Positions 50,691 to 63,110 of a DNA stretch of 64,000 bases are shown piece after piece; within the stretch, counting starts at the first letter, position 1; each line of letters starts with the position of its first letter. Source of the DNA: Casuarius casuarius (taxonomy: Eukaryota > Chordata > Aves > Casuariiformes > Casuariidae); assembly GCA_003342895.1 (NCBI GenBank), contig PTFA01000056.1:372001-436000 (forward strand). Direction: 5' to 3'. The position numbers and the translations under genes were made by a program. The notes below the pieces were generated by a model, which was not told the DNA's origin, searched no databases, and saw nothing but the letters and a program-made list of their open reading frames with translations.

Positions 50691-52269
50691 AGGCAATTGC
50701 CACTTAATGCTTGAATAAAAGTACTCATGGTCACTGAATTTTCTGCTGGACTTGATGCAGTCTGATCATGGTAAGTGTGCTTAGAGCATGTCAAATGGAT
50801 CAGGCACAGTCAAAGATTTAAGGTGCCATTAAGGGCACCTAGCACCCAGGCTGGAGCAGCTCTTTGTCAAAATGTTTGGCCCAAAATATGGATACACTTT
50901 GGATTCATATGCTCAAAACCAAACATGAGCATAAATCCTTTCAGGATGAAGGCTGAGGGCCGAAGGTTTAGCAGGATCAGACATTTAGAAAAATAATCAT
51001 CTTATATTACATATGAGGAACATATATAAATGGGTATGTCTGGTCTATGTGTGTGTGGAGGATAGTAGCTGGGGTAATAATATAGTTAACAAGTAAGTCC
51101 ATAGTTACAATACTAACTAATACAGTAAAATCAAGTGTTTGGGAGAGAGTATAAATTCTAATTTTCCAAGCAAAAGTAAAATTCTCCCCAGGAATTAGAA
51201 GGAGACTTACCCTTTACACAAATCATTTTCTAATCAACTTCTGCAGAGACCTTGTACCTTACACTATTGCCTCTGAAGCCAACAAAGCCATCAAATATGA
51301 AGTCTAGGAAAAAGAGTAGGCCACTAGAATTAGCCTACATGATGATACCTGTTTTTCAGAGTTCTGGATAATATCTTCAGTTGATGTAATCTGGCATAGT
51401 TATGTTGAAGACAAGATAGAGACACTCATTCATATCAGTTCATGAATGGCATGATTGTTGTCTTGCTCCATTTGCTGTCATTTAGAATAGGAATATTAAT
51501 CAGGAAAGGGAAAAGTCACTTTTGCAGATATTTTGAATACAACTCCTTATTTTCACATAGCATTTGCAGCAACTAACACTAAAACTGTGATTGTTGAACA
51601 GTGTGTGAATTGAATATACCAGAGTTATTCACATTTTCTGGGTATATCTTCCGAGTCTTCTTGCTCCAGATCATGCCAGAAAACAAACCGCTCATTTTGA
51701 TCTCAATATATTGCATTGCCAGCAAATCACAAAGCAAAATGCTCTTCGTTTTACTATCAGTTGAAATTCTTTTAAAATAAAAGTGAATTGAATCATGCAA
51801 ATTTTATTTAGTAGTTTAATACCAGTATTGTTGCCTGAGTTTTTGCTTATTAAAAACACTCTGTGGAAGATGGATATCAATGTAGTGGATAAAATACAAA
51901 ATATTTCCTTAATATTTGACTTTCTGTAAAGTTTTAGGACAAATTTTAAGATTCAGAAAAGAAAAAAAAAATAACAATTCCCGCACATATTTTAGTGCTT
52001 TCAAAGTTCTCGAGATAGAAACTTGTAAAGGTATCCATTTTATTTTAATAGGTGATAGAATAATATGCCATCTTCCAGCAGATGAATAATTATATTATTA
52101 CACTTTTCTGCTTCATGAAGATTCTCCCTGACTTTGGTAGGAATTCTAAATGTGAAAGGCTTATAGGATCAAATCCTTGGTGTTGCTTTCAGAACTGAAA
52201 TAGTATCTGTTATACGTGCAAAATTTCCAGCAGATGTTCCTCACTATGTCATTAAACTTCTTAAGTAGA
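50691..52269. other. Noncoding stretch, nothing recognised
   Basis: AT-rich DNA with short ORFs only. No repeat, exon or structure stood out. Confidence 0.5.
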
Positions 52270-52342
52270 TTGAGTTCAATGAGACTATTCAGGCTTTTAA
52301 AGCTAGGCAAGTGCTTAAGCAATATACTGGATGAAGACCAAT
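52270..52342. repeat. Possible ancient sauropsid repeat
   Basis: TTGAGTTCAATGAGACTATT, then TTTAAAGCTAGGCAAGTGC, TTAAGC and ACTGGATGAAGACC follow the theme of a fossil repeat common in turtles and crocodilians (ttcaatgggactactcacgt...aaagttaagcacgtgcttaag...ctggatcagggcc). A 105-codon minus-strand ORF at 52161-52478 overlaps it and is probably spurious. Confidence 0.5.
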
Positions 52343-53021
52343 TTTTTTCTGAAATGTATATAATGAAAAATATAACACAAAATTTTATAGAATTAAATGA
52401 TTGATAGCAAGAAATAAAACAAGCCAGTATAAACAAATTCTTTAAACAAATTAATTTGTGTTCTCCTTTAAAACCCAAGCATTTGGGTCATTAAAGTTAG
52501 AAATCTAAATATAAATAGAAGTAAACTTTAATTCTGACAGAAGATCAAAAGTAAAAAATGCACAAATTGTACCAAGAAACTGATTTGCTATTTCTTTTAC
52601 TTTTTAAAATCTTAATTGTAATTTACCTAGAAAAAATACACACACTTTAATGGGATAACTCTGATATTGTATCATATAAATTTAATTAGGAGTAACAGAA
52701 ATGAATACAGAATTCAACAGACAATGATCATGCTATGGTCATGTTTCCAATCAGCCTATGCCATGTACTGTAAAATTATGTCTGAGACAGAGAATTCTGT
52801 AAGGTATCACAAAAAGCAATAGGAAAGACTTTTTTTAAGTGAATGGGACCTTTTCAAAAATAAGGTAAGGAAATATGATCATGGATTACCTGAATATGTA
52901 CAAGCTTGAAATTTACAGGGGCCTTTTAAATGTATAGACCACCATTTAGTGCTTGTGAATATAAGAACATAATGGATGTTGGGAGGAAATATCCTTGAAA
53001 CAGATGCAACTTGTTACTTAC

Positions 53022-53115
53022 CTTCATAGTGTCTCTTATAGATATAGCAGCAGTTATGCTTCTATCTGGAATAAAGGGAATGAAGCCACAGCCCAAAACA
53101 CAGGGCGCCCAGAAT
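53022..53115 (-). other. Candidate 94-nt exon on the minus strand
   Basis: On the minus strand a TTCTGTCCAGTTTCAG acceptor precedes the segment and ATGAAG|GTAAGT, a full-consensus donor, follows at 53021-53016. One frame is open through it and reads as a compact mixed hydrophobic peptide; another frame hits a stop. An alternative acceptor at CCAG would give 53022-53121. I do not recognise the protein. It may be an isolated coding exon, a noncoding RNA exon or a chance splice pair. Confidence 0.3.
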
Positions 53116-53121
53116 CTGAAA

Positions 53122-54360
53122 CTGGACAGAAGGGTACAGTCAGATGGAAATATTTGTGTCTTTCTTGAAGGAGAAGCTACCAGTGACCTGCTCAAGAGAA
53201 ACAGTCAGAAATGTCAAGCGGAGAGCAAAAGCAGGAAGAGACGGACCTGATGGCAGAAGGGAGTAATGGCTGGAAGAAGGCTTGGAAACGTGAGTGAAGG
53301 AAACACCTCATTTTGTCTGAGCTGGAAAGTAGGACTTTGTTCTCTGTAGATATACTGGTTTGCATCAGGGAAATGTCTGATTCCATCCACCACGAATTTC
53401 TCCTTCTGAAAGGAAAAAAATCACAAGATGATGAATGTTTGTCAAAGTAAACCATTATTTCCTTTTTAAAGTACTTAAAAACTGTTCCTTCCATCATGCC
53501 AGCTCCATAATTGGCTCAAACTCCACTGTTTACTTTCAGTTATAGTACCATGAGCATATACACAAATGCATAACTGTAGAGGTGTTTCTAAATGGCTCTA
53601 GATAGCCAAGAGGGTATAAATGCCTCCACCTACTACTGCCTTCTCTTCATCAGCTACTTATCGTCATGACCCACAGACTGTATTACATGCTAGTGTGCCT
53701 TTTTTTTTACTAGCCTTATGTAATCAGCAAGTAGATGAACAAAATGCTGAGCTGTTTTTACCGTCTCTCTTACTAATACAAACGTTTATGCGCTAAGGAA
53801 CAAAGTCTGATTATTTTACCTCTCAGAGACAACTCACTGTATCTGTTTATGAACTACAACATACTCCCCACTATTTTGAAAGCCCAGTCTTAGGGCTTTC
53901 CTGGTCTGGAAGGCCTGAACTATGGGCCTGAAAGAGCTCTGTGGTTACTACATCCTCTTAGCTGCATCAGTTCTGTCTATTGAGACGAGACCCAGGCAAG
54001 CATCACCACCCTTCTCATACCTTGCCCTCCTTTGGAGGAAAACCTGAGTGTCTGAGTAGAGGGGAGCTCCAGTATCTTCTGAAGTCATATTAAAGTGTAC
54101 ATGGCCTCAGTTTCGATTCAGCTTGTGACAAACCTAGAAGGTAACAGTGGGCATGTGCTGGCTGCACACATTCTTCTCAGCTTCCTTTTTAAAGGTTCTG
54201 TGCTTTCTCCACTCCTTATTTTAGGAAGACACCAAGTTAATTTAACTTCTGAGATCTAATTTTAAACTTGTCCGAACTTAGTCTTTTATCTGCCCACAGA
54301 TGAAAGACTTTATGGAATAAAAATATCTACTTAGGATGGAGTTGAAAATATTGTCTCTAA
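53122..54360. other. Noncoding stretch, nothing recognised
   Basis: Short ORFs on both strands without recognisable products. The sequence is AT-rich and free of obvious repeats. Confidence 0.5.
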
Positions 54361-54392
54361 CACCCCCCCCCCACACACACACACACACACAC
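54361..54392. repeat. C10 run followed by (CA)n microsatellite
   Basis: Ten C (54363-54372) run directly into about ten AC units. This is visible directly. Confidence 0.95.
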
Positions 54393-56117
54393 TTCCTTTA
54401 ATCAAAAGATCTATGGGACACAATAAGGCCCAAATTTAGCAAACTATAACAGCTTTACAGGTGAACTTTGGACTTCGACAGATTTGCAGCACAAGATTAA
54501 GCAGATGATGGAAATCATGATAGGCCATTAGTGTCTGTCTCAGCCTTACCATGATGTCACTGGGCAAGTATACACATCCACCCATGAATCAAAAAACCAT
54601 CCATGAATGAAACTGTGGCTGCAGTTGTCGCTTCCTTAAATGACAAAAGTCTAATTCAGATTTTGGGTTACATTAATAGAGGGAATTGAAAATGAATGGA
54701 TCAGAAGCTGATTCATAGCCAAATCAATTGTCTCTGCCTCAAGAGTGGGAGCCTCAATCAGAGTGATTCACAGATAGGTGGAACAGAATAGCTTGAGATT
54801 TTAATCTACTAGTGCAGTGCTGTCAAAACCCTATCTTTTTATATTCAAAATACTTGTGTATAGGCTTCAAATCAAGAGATTTCCAGGGAGAAGAAATAGT
54901 AAAGGTAATATACTCAGAAGCTAATGAAAAAGAAAGAAGCAGCATACAAAGCATTTGGGGTACATATGAATTGTCTTTTTAAAGAGCCAATCATATAAAG
55001 TGCTGAGCAGTCTTGAGTACCTTTGACTTAATACATTGCACATTAACTCTGAATGACTGGCTGCTAAGCCAATTTTTGCACTCTGCACCACTCTGTTATA
55101 ATTTACTGTGCTACAAAGTTTGCTTTTCACTTTTCACAATTAAGCTTAATTCAAAGGAATAAGAACAATAAAACATAAAAACAAATCCTTTAAATAATCT
55201 TACTCATGAAATTACAGAGATCAGCAAGACCACTAACAATAGGATCAGATGAACAAACAATGCAAGTTAACAAACTCTGAAGAACACAAATTTACCACAT
55301 TTAAAGGCATGTTTTATGCCTTTATCCATAGCACTAATGTATTGACAGATTGTGAGAACTAGTCCAGAAGTGGCTAACAAGGAAGAACTTATTGTGCTAG
55401 AGTATAGTGAGCACCTCTGGAACCACTGTCAGGGACAGGCTAAGATCTTGGGATTTAGAAACCCTGTGACTGGTTGAGTCACACTATCAGAGCTGCATTT
55501 GCAGGTCTATACCAGCCTTTTTTCCTGGAAACCTCATTTGTTAGTTGTATTTCTTTCCTGTGTGAATTCGAATACACATACACACCTTTAGAACTTGTGA
55601 CCACGTCCACTTTTTGACATGGGTTTTTAGTTGATAGTCACCTTGCGTTTTATTGCTAATTAACTTTCATACTTGCAGTAACTCTTACTGCTGCCCTTTT
55701 AAAAATTCTCTTTACATTTAAATCTGATCACCACTGCTCCACCCTGTCAGCTCTTGCTGAGACAGCTCTCACATTGCTGAGTATATTACTATTCTTATTC
55801 CATTTTATGAGGTCTATTCTCTTTTTTAAATTTTTTTTTCTTTTCTTTTTCTTCTATGTATCTACCATGTGTATTTGTCCTATCTTGTAATGGTTAACAT
55901 TCCTGACATAACTGACTAATTATTTTAGGAATACACTCCAGGCAATCATGTAATCATTTTCTTTTATTTGTGATTGTATACTATATACACTCTTAAGATC
56001 TTTGTCTTGAAATTCCTGTTGGCAAAACAGGGCATTTCACTCTCTGTACTGTTGATTCATATTTATGCATCCTTATAACGGGGACAAGACCTTGAGGATT
56101 GTGAGAGCTGATTTTTT
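54393..56117. other. Noncoding stretch, nothing recognised
   Basis: AT-rich DNA. A small direct repeat (CCATGAATC and CCATGAATG within 54580-54610) is present. No exon or transposon was recognised. Confidence 0.5.
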
Positions 56118-56182
56118 CCCTTCTCTTTCCTCATCTTTCCTTCTCTTCCCTTCCCTTCTATTCTCTTCCCTCTTTTCTTCCT
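56118..56182. repeat. Polypyrimidine tract
   Basis: Nearly uninterrupted C/T sequence built from TTCCCTTC-like words. It could form triplex DNA on mirror stretches but is probably an ordinary low-complexity tract. Confidence 0.85.
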
Positions 56183-56745
56183 CACCTGTCTACTAATTTG
56201 TGGTATAGCTATGTTCAGTACTCCAGAGAAATGAAACTGTCCAGATGTTGTTTATATATGTACACCTGCCAGTTAATGAGTTAATACACAATATTTGTTT
56301 TTATAGTAGTACAAACAGATTCTTTACTTGCCCAAAATATTTGTTGCTAGCAAAGGCTGCAGTATTCCCAAAGCAAATAAAACTGAGTTATAGCAGAGAA
56401 AGTCTGGAGGTTACAAAGTCAGCTATAAGAAAGTTAAGCCATTCCAGAACTCTAAGTCTCTAAGGAGGATACATGATGCTGTAGTCACATGTATTTTTCC
56501 ACAGAACTCTGCCAAATCCTGTACACATTACGGTACTGTGTGGATGAAAAGGCATTCTTCAAGATTTTGTGATGTTACTAAGGGCATGTAGCTGAGTATC
56601 TCACTGTATTGCAATTATTATCCTTCCTTAGGGTACACCAGCATTAATATTTTCATGGATATTTATCAATAGGGAAGCCACATACTAGGTTTTTTCAAGC
56701 CTAGACTGTTTTACATGTTCAAAAGATAAGTCTTAAAAACATCTT

Positions 56746-56811
56746 TATATACATACACACATATACATACATATATATATATATGTATATATATATGTCC
56801 ATAGATATGTA
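56746..56811. repeat. TA/CA-rich microsatellite
   Basis: ACAT, ATAC and a long TATATATATATG alternation are visible directly. It is a degenerate alternating purine-pyrimidine tract. Confidence 0.9.
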
Positions 56812-57639
56812 TCTCTTTTTTTGTTTGGCTTAACAGTTTGGCAAACCAGACCCAAGCCTCTCAACTCAAGTCTGTAGAAAATGAAGGATCACCAAATAAC
56901 TAGCTGTGAACAGTATGATGGTGTATGACTTACCAGCACAATATGGGAAGTCTAAGGCAGAGAAAGGGAATGGAATATAATTCTCAAGGATAGCCTTCAG
57001 TTACCTTATTCAGGAAATCATCTTCTCTTCTTGCAGTCCCCTTCCTTGCCTCACTACATTTCAAACTATTGCGAAAAAAAAAAAAAGACAGAAAGAAGCA
57101 GGAACTCTGCAGCATCATTCTCCACATAATCTAGATTTACCTGCAAAGCTCATTCCTAATTTACCTCCCTACGGGTATGTACTTACCTTACAATTTCCCC
57201 ACTAAAAAGCCAGAGTGAAAAACTAAAAGGTCCTCCATACGGCATAATATTAACATAACATTCTTCTGAGCATCAGCAGGGTTGAAATCATGCACTCGGT
57301 AGCATGGGTCCCTGTCATCTCACAGAGTAGGAGGTCTCATTTCCCCATAGTCCAGGTCTTAGCTTGCCACCTCATTTCCTTCCACACAGTGTGTGGCTTC
57401 AGGATGAGTTGAATCAGTGGCTGATTTGGTGACATGCTATTCCTTTTTCTCTTTTGGTGAGTGAGTTTTCTGACAGATTAGGAAGCAACTGGTTCTCACT
57501 GTGACCACATGATTGTTAGATCTAACAAACGGGAAGTGACAGGATTGTATGACTTCTGGCAGAGGTGATGGTAAGCACAAATGGGGGTGTCTTTTGAGGC
57601 TCTTTGCAGTGCACCATCTTGGATAAAATGAAACTGCAG

Positions 57640-58160
57640 CCAGGAAGATGTAGTCTCTTCTGCTTCTCCCTTCTTCTCTTGATCATTTTGCCCATCCCTT
57701 CTATGCTTTCCCAGTGTCAATTTTTACCCGAAGTCCTTTCTCCCTTCCTGCGAGACCCAGTCTCCAAGTTGTAGAGACCATCTCAGTCTTTTTGACCTCA
57801 GTCCTCTTTGCTTATCCTCTCCCATACTGCCATTCCCACTCATTTCTAGTTCCACCTCTCTTCTTGGATTTGACCTTTGAGTGGTATCACCATTCCACAT
57901 CTTAATTGCTACACTGAGGCAGTGTCACTTCTCTCACACTCCTCAAAATCTTCCCTATTCCTACACTCCTCCTCATCAGTCTTTTTCTTTTCTCCAACCC
58001 CAGTTACCACTCATCTGTTCCTAGCCCTCTTTTCCATTTCGCTCCCTGGCTTTCAATCATGATCTCTTTGCCCATGCAGTTCCCTTTCTCAACTGTCCTT
58101 TTCCCCTTCCCCTCCACCCCAACCCTTGTAGACCTCTCAACTTCTTTTTTTTTCCTGACA
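57640..58160. repeat. Long pyrimidine-rich region
   Basis: About 500 bases of strongly C/T-biased plus strand (CTTCTCCC, CCTCTCCC, TCTTTTTC words) interrupted by short mixed stretches. ORFs here on either strand are products of the bias (Ser/Leu/Pro-rich or Lys/Glu-rich). It could be a decayed simple repeat or a strand-asymmetric region. Confidence 0.6.
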
Positions 58161-61100
58161 TGATAAGAGAGATGTTTTGGTGCATGTAACAAGCATGTGT
58201 CTGGCATGTCAGTCCATATGATAGTTTTAAGTGGGACTATGACATATGTGGGATTAGGCTAGGGCCTCTCTCAGTATGGGGTCTTGCTTTCAGATTAGGC
58301 CAATCAGCTGTGACTGACACAGGAGGACATCGGAAAGAGGCTTCGGTGCTGCGTTACAAAAGCATTAGATGCAGACCGAGCAGTTTATGAAGGAGAGAAC
58401 TTGAAGCGAAATCAAATGTATTAGTCTTAAATTTAGTGTGTGAGATTTGACAGGTCCATAGCCTTTTACTCTTACACTTAAATCACTGCACTTCCCTTTG
58501 CCTGTATTCCAGCAGGAAAGGACATGGGGAGTAGCAAACAAAAAGGCTTTTACTTCAATTGCCCTGAATTCAGCCTGATCTCTATTAGCTCAGAGCCTCA
58601 CTTTCAGAGAAAACAGCTACTGAGCTGAGACCTGGAAGCAGACCCAGTTCCAGTGGGATCTTCAGGGAATTAAACTCCAGAAGTCCAGCAGGTCACTAAA
58701 GAATACACGAAACCTCTCTTCTTGTGAGGCTTATAACCTGACTAAGTTTGGACAGATTAACTTTGACACAGAGGTTAATTTGTTGACCCCGTTTCAAAGA
58801 CTGATGTTACTGCAGTTTCTCAGATAAAAAATAACCTACTCACTAACATGGGTATTTTTTCTTAGTCTCGTTCACAAAAATATCTAGACTGTTTTGGTTG
58901 AAATACTCCATACACATTCAAACTGAAGACAAGAATGGACATGCTGTATTTTAATTGCAATGGTTACAGTAGAGCAAAGCTATAAGCAGTTGAAAATAGT
59001 CTTACAACAAGTAGCACCAGGCTAAGCGCTACTTAGCCTTGCTCCTTCCATTCCTTCTAACACATATCTCACAGGTGCTTAAGTGATGTAGAATATGTTC
59101 TTGTCTAAGCCTGGTAGTTTAAATCCTTGTGCACAGGAAAGCTACCCAGTAGAACAGGCATTTGTCCATGTGCTGCATATAGCAAAATCACACTGTGATG
59201 TGTAACATACAGTACAGATTGCAGCATATACTGTTCTAAGTTTATTTTGAGTCTTCTGCATTTTCATAAGACAAAAAATATGATCTATATCATCTTACAA
59301 CATTGGCAGTATGAAACATACACACAGTATGCATTTTGAACTGTAGCATATGTACAGAATATTCACAATTTAAACAGGAGAAATGTAACTGAACATTATC
59401 TATCTATCTAGGCTTACTACCATGGTATTAAGAACCTACTTGAAATCTTAGGGGTCTTTCAACTTAAAAGATCCCAAAGCTTATTTTATGAATTTCCCAT
59501 TCTTCCCCCTGCTCCCAGTATATGTCTTCACCTCTCTCTACACTGCAGCTATTCCTAGCAGCTTTTTAAGCACAGGAACTGGACTTGAAGGCATTTTGCT
59601 CTTTGCCAAGAAGCCAATACTACTGTCACGGAACAACATCCAGTAATTACACTCCATGAGTAAGGATAACAATGGGGGACAGTTGTATTCAGCTGGATAA
59701 TAACATTACTTTTTCCAAATGTAACAACATTTGCATTCTTTCTCCTCATTTATGACCATGCTGCAGTAAGAGCTGCAAAAAGATCTTATGACAGCTTGAA
59801 CCTAAAAATCCTTCCAAATCTTAAGAGTAATTTTTCAATATGAGACCCTATCTCTGTAAGACTAGGCCGAACCTCTTTTAAATGAAATATATGTCTTTTT
59901 CTGTGCTACTATTGCTCTTTTAGAGGGGAAAATTCCTGTTGCTTTGTCTGCTGGCTGAGAATGGGATGGACTAAATTAAGAGGTCAGGCATTTTTCAGTC
60001 TTCCTGTCAGTTCAACCTAACCCCCTCCACCCAGCTAGCTGAGATGCCAATGTGTACAGAAACATTTTAGTTGTGTATTTTATGTGCATCTACCATCCAG
60101 CTGGAAATGCATTGAGATAGCTCATATTGTACATAGGTCAGCAAACTTTAATAGGTTTGGCTTTCTAACAGTTTGAGATTCCTTAACTAGTTGAGGAGAG
60201 ATTTATCTATCCTTTAATGCTTTTTAAAGGGTTACTACAGATGAGTACATAGCACTCCTTGGGTGTTCAGGACCTTTCAGGTTGTATCCCCAGTATTTTA
60301 AAATAACACAACCTTGCTTGTGGTGTGGTTTTTTTTTTTTTTTAATCTGTAATTGATCTGAGACAGTAACTTTCTGCAAATACAAACTGCTAACTAAAAA
60401 ATGTTGTAACCCTCTTCATGCCCTCTACCATAACTACAGTGATCCTCTCCATGTTTTGACATTTCAAATCTGGATGAGGAATTATTCTAGCTGCCATAGC
60501 TTTTTAATTGTATATAAATAGTTATTTCTGGCAATAAGGAAGTGAAGCACTAGATTTTCACAGCAGAGGCCAATAGTAAAATGGATAATATTTAACACTG
60601 CATAACCTGACTGTGTAATGTCTTACAGTGAATGCCTTTCAGTTCTAAATGACTACTTTCACAAGAATTAACTGGGTTAAGAACCCCCTTGGGATTCCCA
60701 AGCTGGGGATTTCAAATACAGTTTCCAACAAGAAGCCCAAGAGAGCTACTAGTAAAATGTTAGTTTCTCTTACGGTTTCCCTTGGAGCATTTTATTACAC
60801 AGTAGGGGTGTTCTTTGATCTCAGTAGGGACAGTTCATACTTTCAAGCAGTAGTGTCCAGATTCTGAGACACTGATTTTCTCTGATTAATACACTGGCAT
60901 TTCTGAGTATTTCACTGAAATGAATAGGAATGTTTGAGGAATAAGACATACAGCTTTGCCAGCTTCAAACCCTCAATATGAGTCAGGCCTCAAAAAATGA
61001 TGAGATCTGCTAAAATCAGGATGGCTTTTTAAGCTAGCCTTTTTATTGTGCTAAGAAACATTTGAGTCTTTTCAATTTAGAGAAGAATTACAACAGGGTA

Positions 61101-61399
61101 ATTCAGAAAACTGAACTTCATACGTTACCCCTTGTGTCCAAGATGTAGAGAATAAATAAACCTCCAGATGCTGCGACACTCATGAGAATTTGTAATACTT
61201 GTATACAACTGACTAAGGTACACTAACTCCTGTCACCATTCAAACAAACCAGGTTTCTAGAAATTGAATAATCTTACTTTTTTTTAGTATTAGCAATGAA
61301 TGAAAACAATCCTGACTGTACCTTGAACCAAACACCACCAAAGCTGCAAGGCACTGCTACGACCTTGATGTTTCATTCATCTTGTGACCTGCTCCGCAC
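58161..61399. other. Noncoding stretch, no gene recognised
   Basis: AT-rich DNA with a 15-T run at 60329-60343 and a short TATC repeat near 59397-59410. ORFs are short and unrecognised. The composition becomes more GC-rich towards 61,400. Confidence 0.5.
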
Positions 61400-61881
61400 T
61401 ACCTAATGGTGGACTTCTACTCTGCTTCGCCCCATCCCCCTCCTAAAGCTGGACCTCTGGGTCCTCTCAGCTTTCTGAGCTCCTTCCCCTCTCCCTCTAT
61501 GCACAGCGCTGGAGGTGTTGGCAGGGTGGGACTGGGGCATGAGCGTAACCTTTGGGATTGGCCCTGGCTTCTTCTGGTGTGGTAGGACTTCAAAGCCTCC
61601 CTTCGCTCTTCATCTCCTGTTTATCGTACCCTCAGGTAACGTTTTATGTACCTACGGGATTTGTCTGTTTTTTTTCAGCAGGGAACACAAACGAAGTCTT
61701 TGTACCACAGAAGTGTCAGTCAAAAGCCTGCCAGAGCCATCACCTGCAGAAATCCTCTCGCAGGGTAAAAACAGAGGTGACCTCTGCACTCTAGCGCACG
61801 CGGAGGGCTGCCAGAAGCACCCTGCATTTTGGCACCCGAAGCACGGTCTCTGTGGCAACCGAAACCGTATTTTTTTTTGGG
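61400..61881. promoter_or_regulatory. Left shore of a probable CpG island
   Basis: GC content rises here compared with the preceding kilobases, with C-rich patches (61425-61445, 61480-61500) and increasing CpG towards the gap (GCGCACGCGGAGG near 61791). The long ORFs that span the gap are artefacts of N being read as open. No exon could be bounded. Confidence 0.5.
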
Positions 61882-62756
61882 NNNNNNNNNNNNNNNNNNN
61901 NNNNNNNNNNNNNNNNNNNNNNNNNNNNNNNNNNNNNNNNNNNNNNNNNNNNNNNNNNNNNNNNNNNNNNNNNNNNNNNNNNNNNNNNNNNNNNNNNNNN
62001 NNNNNNNNNNNNNNNNNNNNNNNNNNNNNNNNNNNNNNNNNNNNNNNNNNNNNNNNNNNNNNNNNNNNNNNNNNNNNNNNNNNNNNNNNNNNNNNNNNNN
62101 NNNNNNNNNNNNNNNNNNNNNNNNNNNNNNNNNNNNNNNNNNNNNNNNNNNNNNNNNNNNNNNNNNNNNNNNNNNNNNNNNNNNNNNNNNNNNNNNNNNN
62201 NNNNNNNNNNNNNNNNNNNNNNNNNNNNNNNNNNNNNNNNNNNNNNNNNNNNNNNNNNNNNNNNNNNNNNNNNNNNNNNNNNNNNNNNNNNNNNNNNNNN
62301 NNNNNNNNNNNNNNNNNNNNNNNNNNNNNNNNNNNNNNNNNNNNNNNNNNNNNNNNNNNNNNNNNNNNNNNNNNNNNNNNNNNNNNNNNNNNNNNNNNNN
62401 NNNNNNNNNNNNNNNNNNNNNNNNNNNNNNNNNNNNNNNNNNNNNNNNNNNNNNNNNNNNNNNNNNNNNNNNNNNNNNNNNNNNNNNNNNNNNNNNNNNN
62501 NNNNNNNNNNNNNNNNNNNNNNNNNNNNNNNNNNNNNNNNNNNNNNNNNNNNNNNNNNNNNNNNNNNNNNNNNNNNNNNNNNNNNNNNNNNNNNNNNNNN
62601 NNNNNNNNNNNNNNNNNNNNNNNNNNNNNNNNNNNNNNNNNNNNNNNNNNNNNNNNNNNNNNNNNNNNNNNNNNNNNNNNNNNNNNNNNNNNNNNNNNNN
62701 NNNNNNNNNNNNNNNNNNNNNNNNNNNNNNNNNNNNNNNNNNNNNNNNNNNNNNNN
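61882..62756. other. Assembly gap (875 N)
   Basis: Uninterrupted N. Left flank ends in a T9GGG homopolymer stretch, right flank begins in a G/C-dense sequence, so the gap most likely covers the GC-richest core of a CpG island that sequencing failed to cross. The real length may differ from 875. Confidence 0.99.
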
Positions 62757-63110
62757 GGCGGGGGGCAGCGCGGGGGAGCGGGCGCCGCAGTCTGGCGGGG
62801 CTGTGCCGCACGTGGGGAGCCGGCGCGGCTAAAGCGCCCGGGGAGGCTGCTCCCGCGCTTCCGAGTGCCCGAAGGTCCCTGTTGCAAAGCGAGAAGGGCG
62901 CGGGGGCACATACAGCGTAGCCCGGCCTCGGGCATATGGGCATGTGGGCAGAAATGACCGCGTGCTTGCTGAACCCTTCGGTTTTCCTCCTGCGCCGTGT
63001 GTAGCCAGAGCGAGGGAGCGCAGGGCTTGGTGGCCATACCCTGGAGGCCAAGGAGCGCTGCTGCTGCCTCCCGAAGCGAGTGGGTGCTTCTGCTCCGGGG
63101 TTACAACATC
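62757..63110. promoter_or_regulatory. CpG island, probable promoter and first exon region
   Basis: The first 180 bases after the gap carry roughly two dozen CpG dinucleotides, in sharp contrast with the rest of the window, where CpG is scarce. GC-box-like GGGGCGG-type and GGCGCGG words are present. In vertebrates such islands usually mark promoters of housekeeping or developmental genes. The start site, gene and direction cannot be told because the core is missing. ORFs here on both strands reflect base composition. Confidence 0.7.

Noticed and set aside
52161..52478. 105-codon minus-strand ORF
   Set aside because: It overlaps a probable fossil repeat and is rich in Ile, Phe, Asn, Lys and Ser as expected from AT-rich DNA.
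61515..63051. Very long ORFs (326-480 codons) on both strands
   Set aside because: They are open only because the 875 N are translated as unknown residues. The true coding part on either side is short and compositional.
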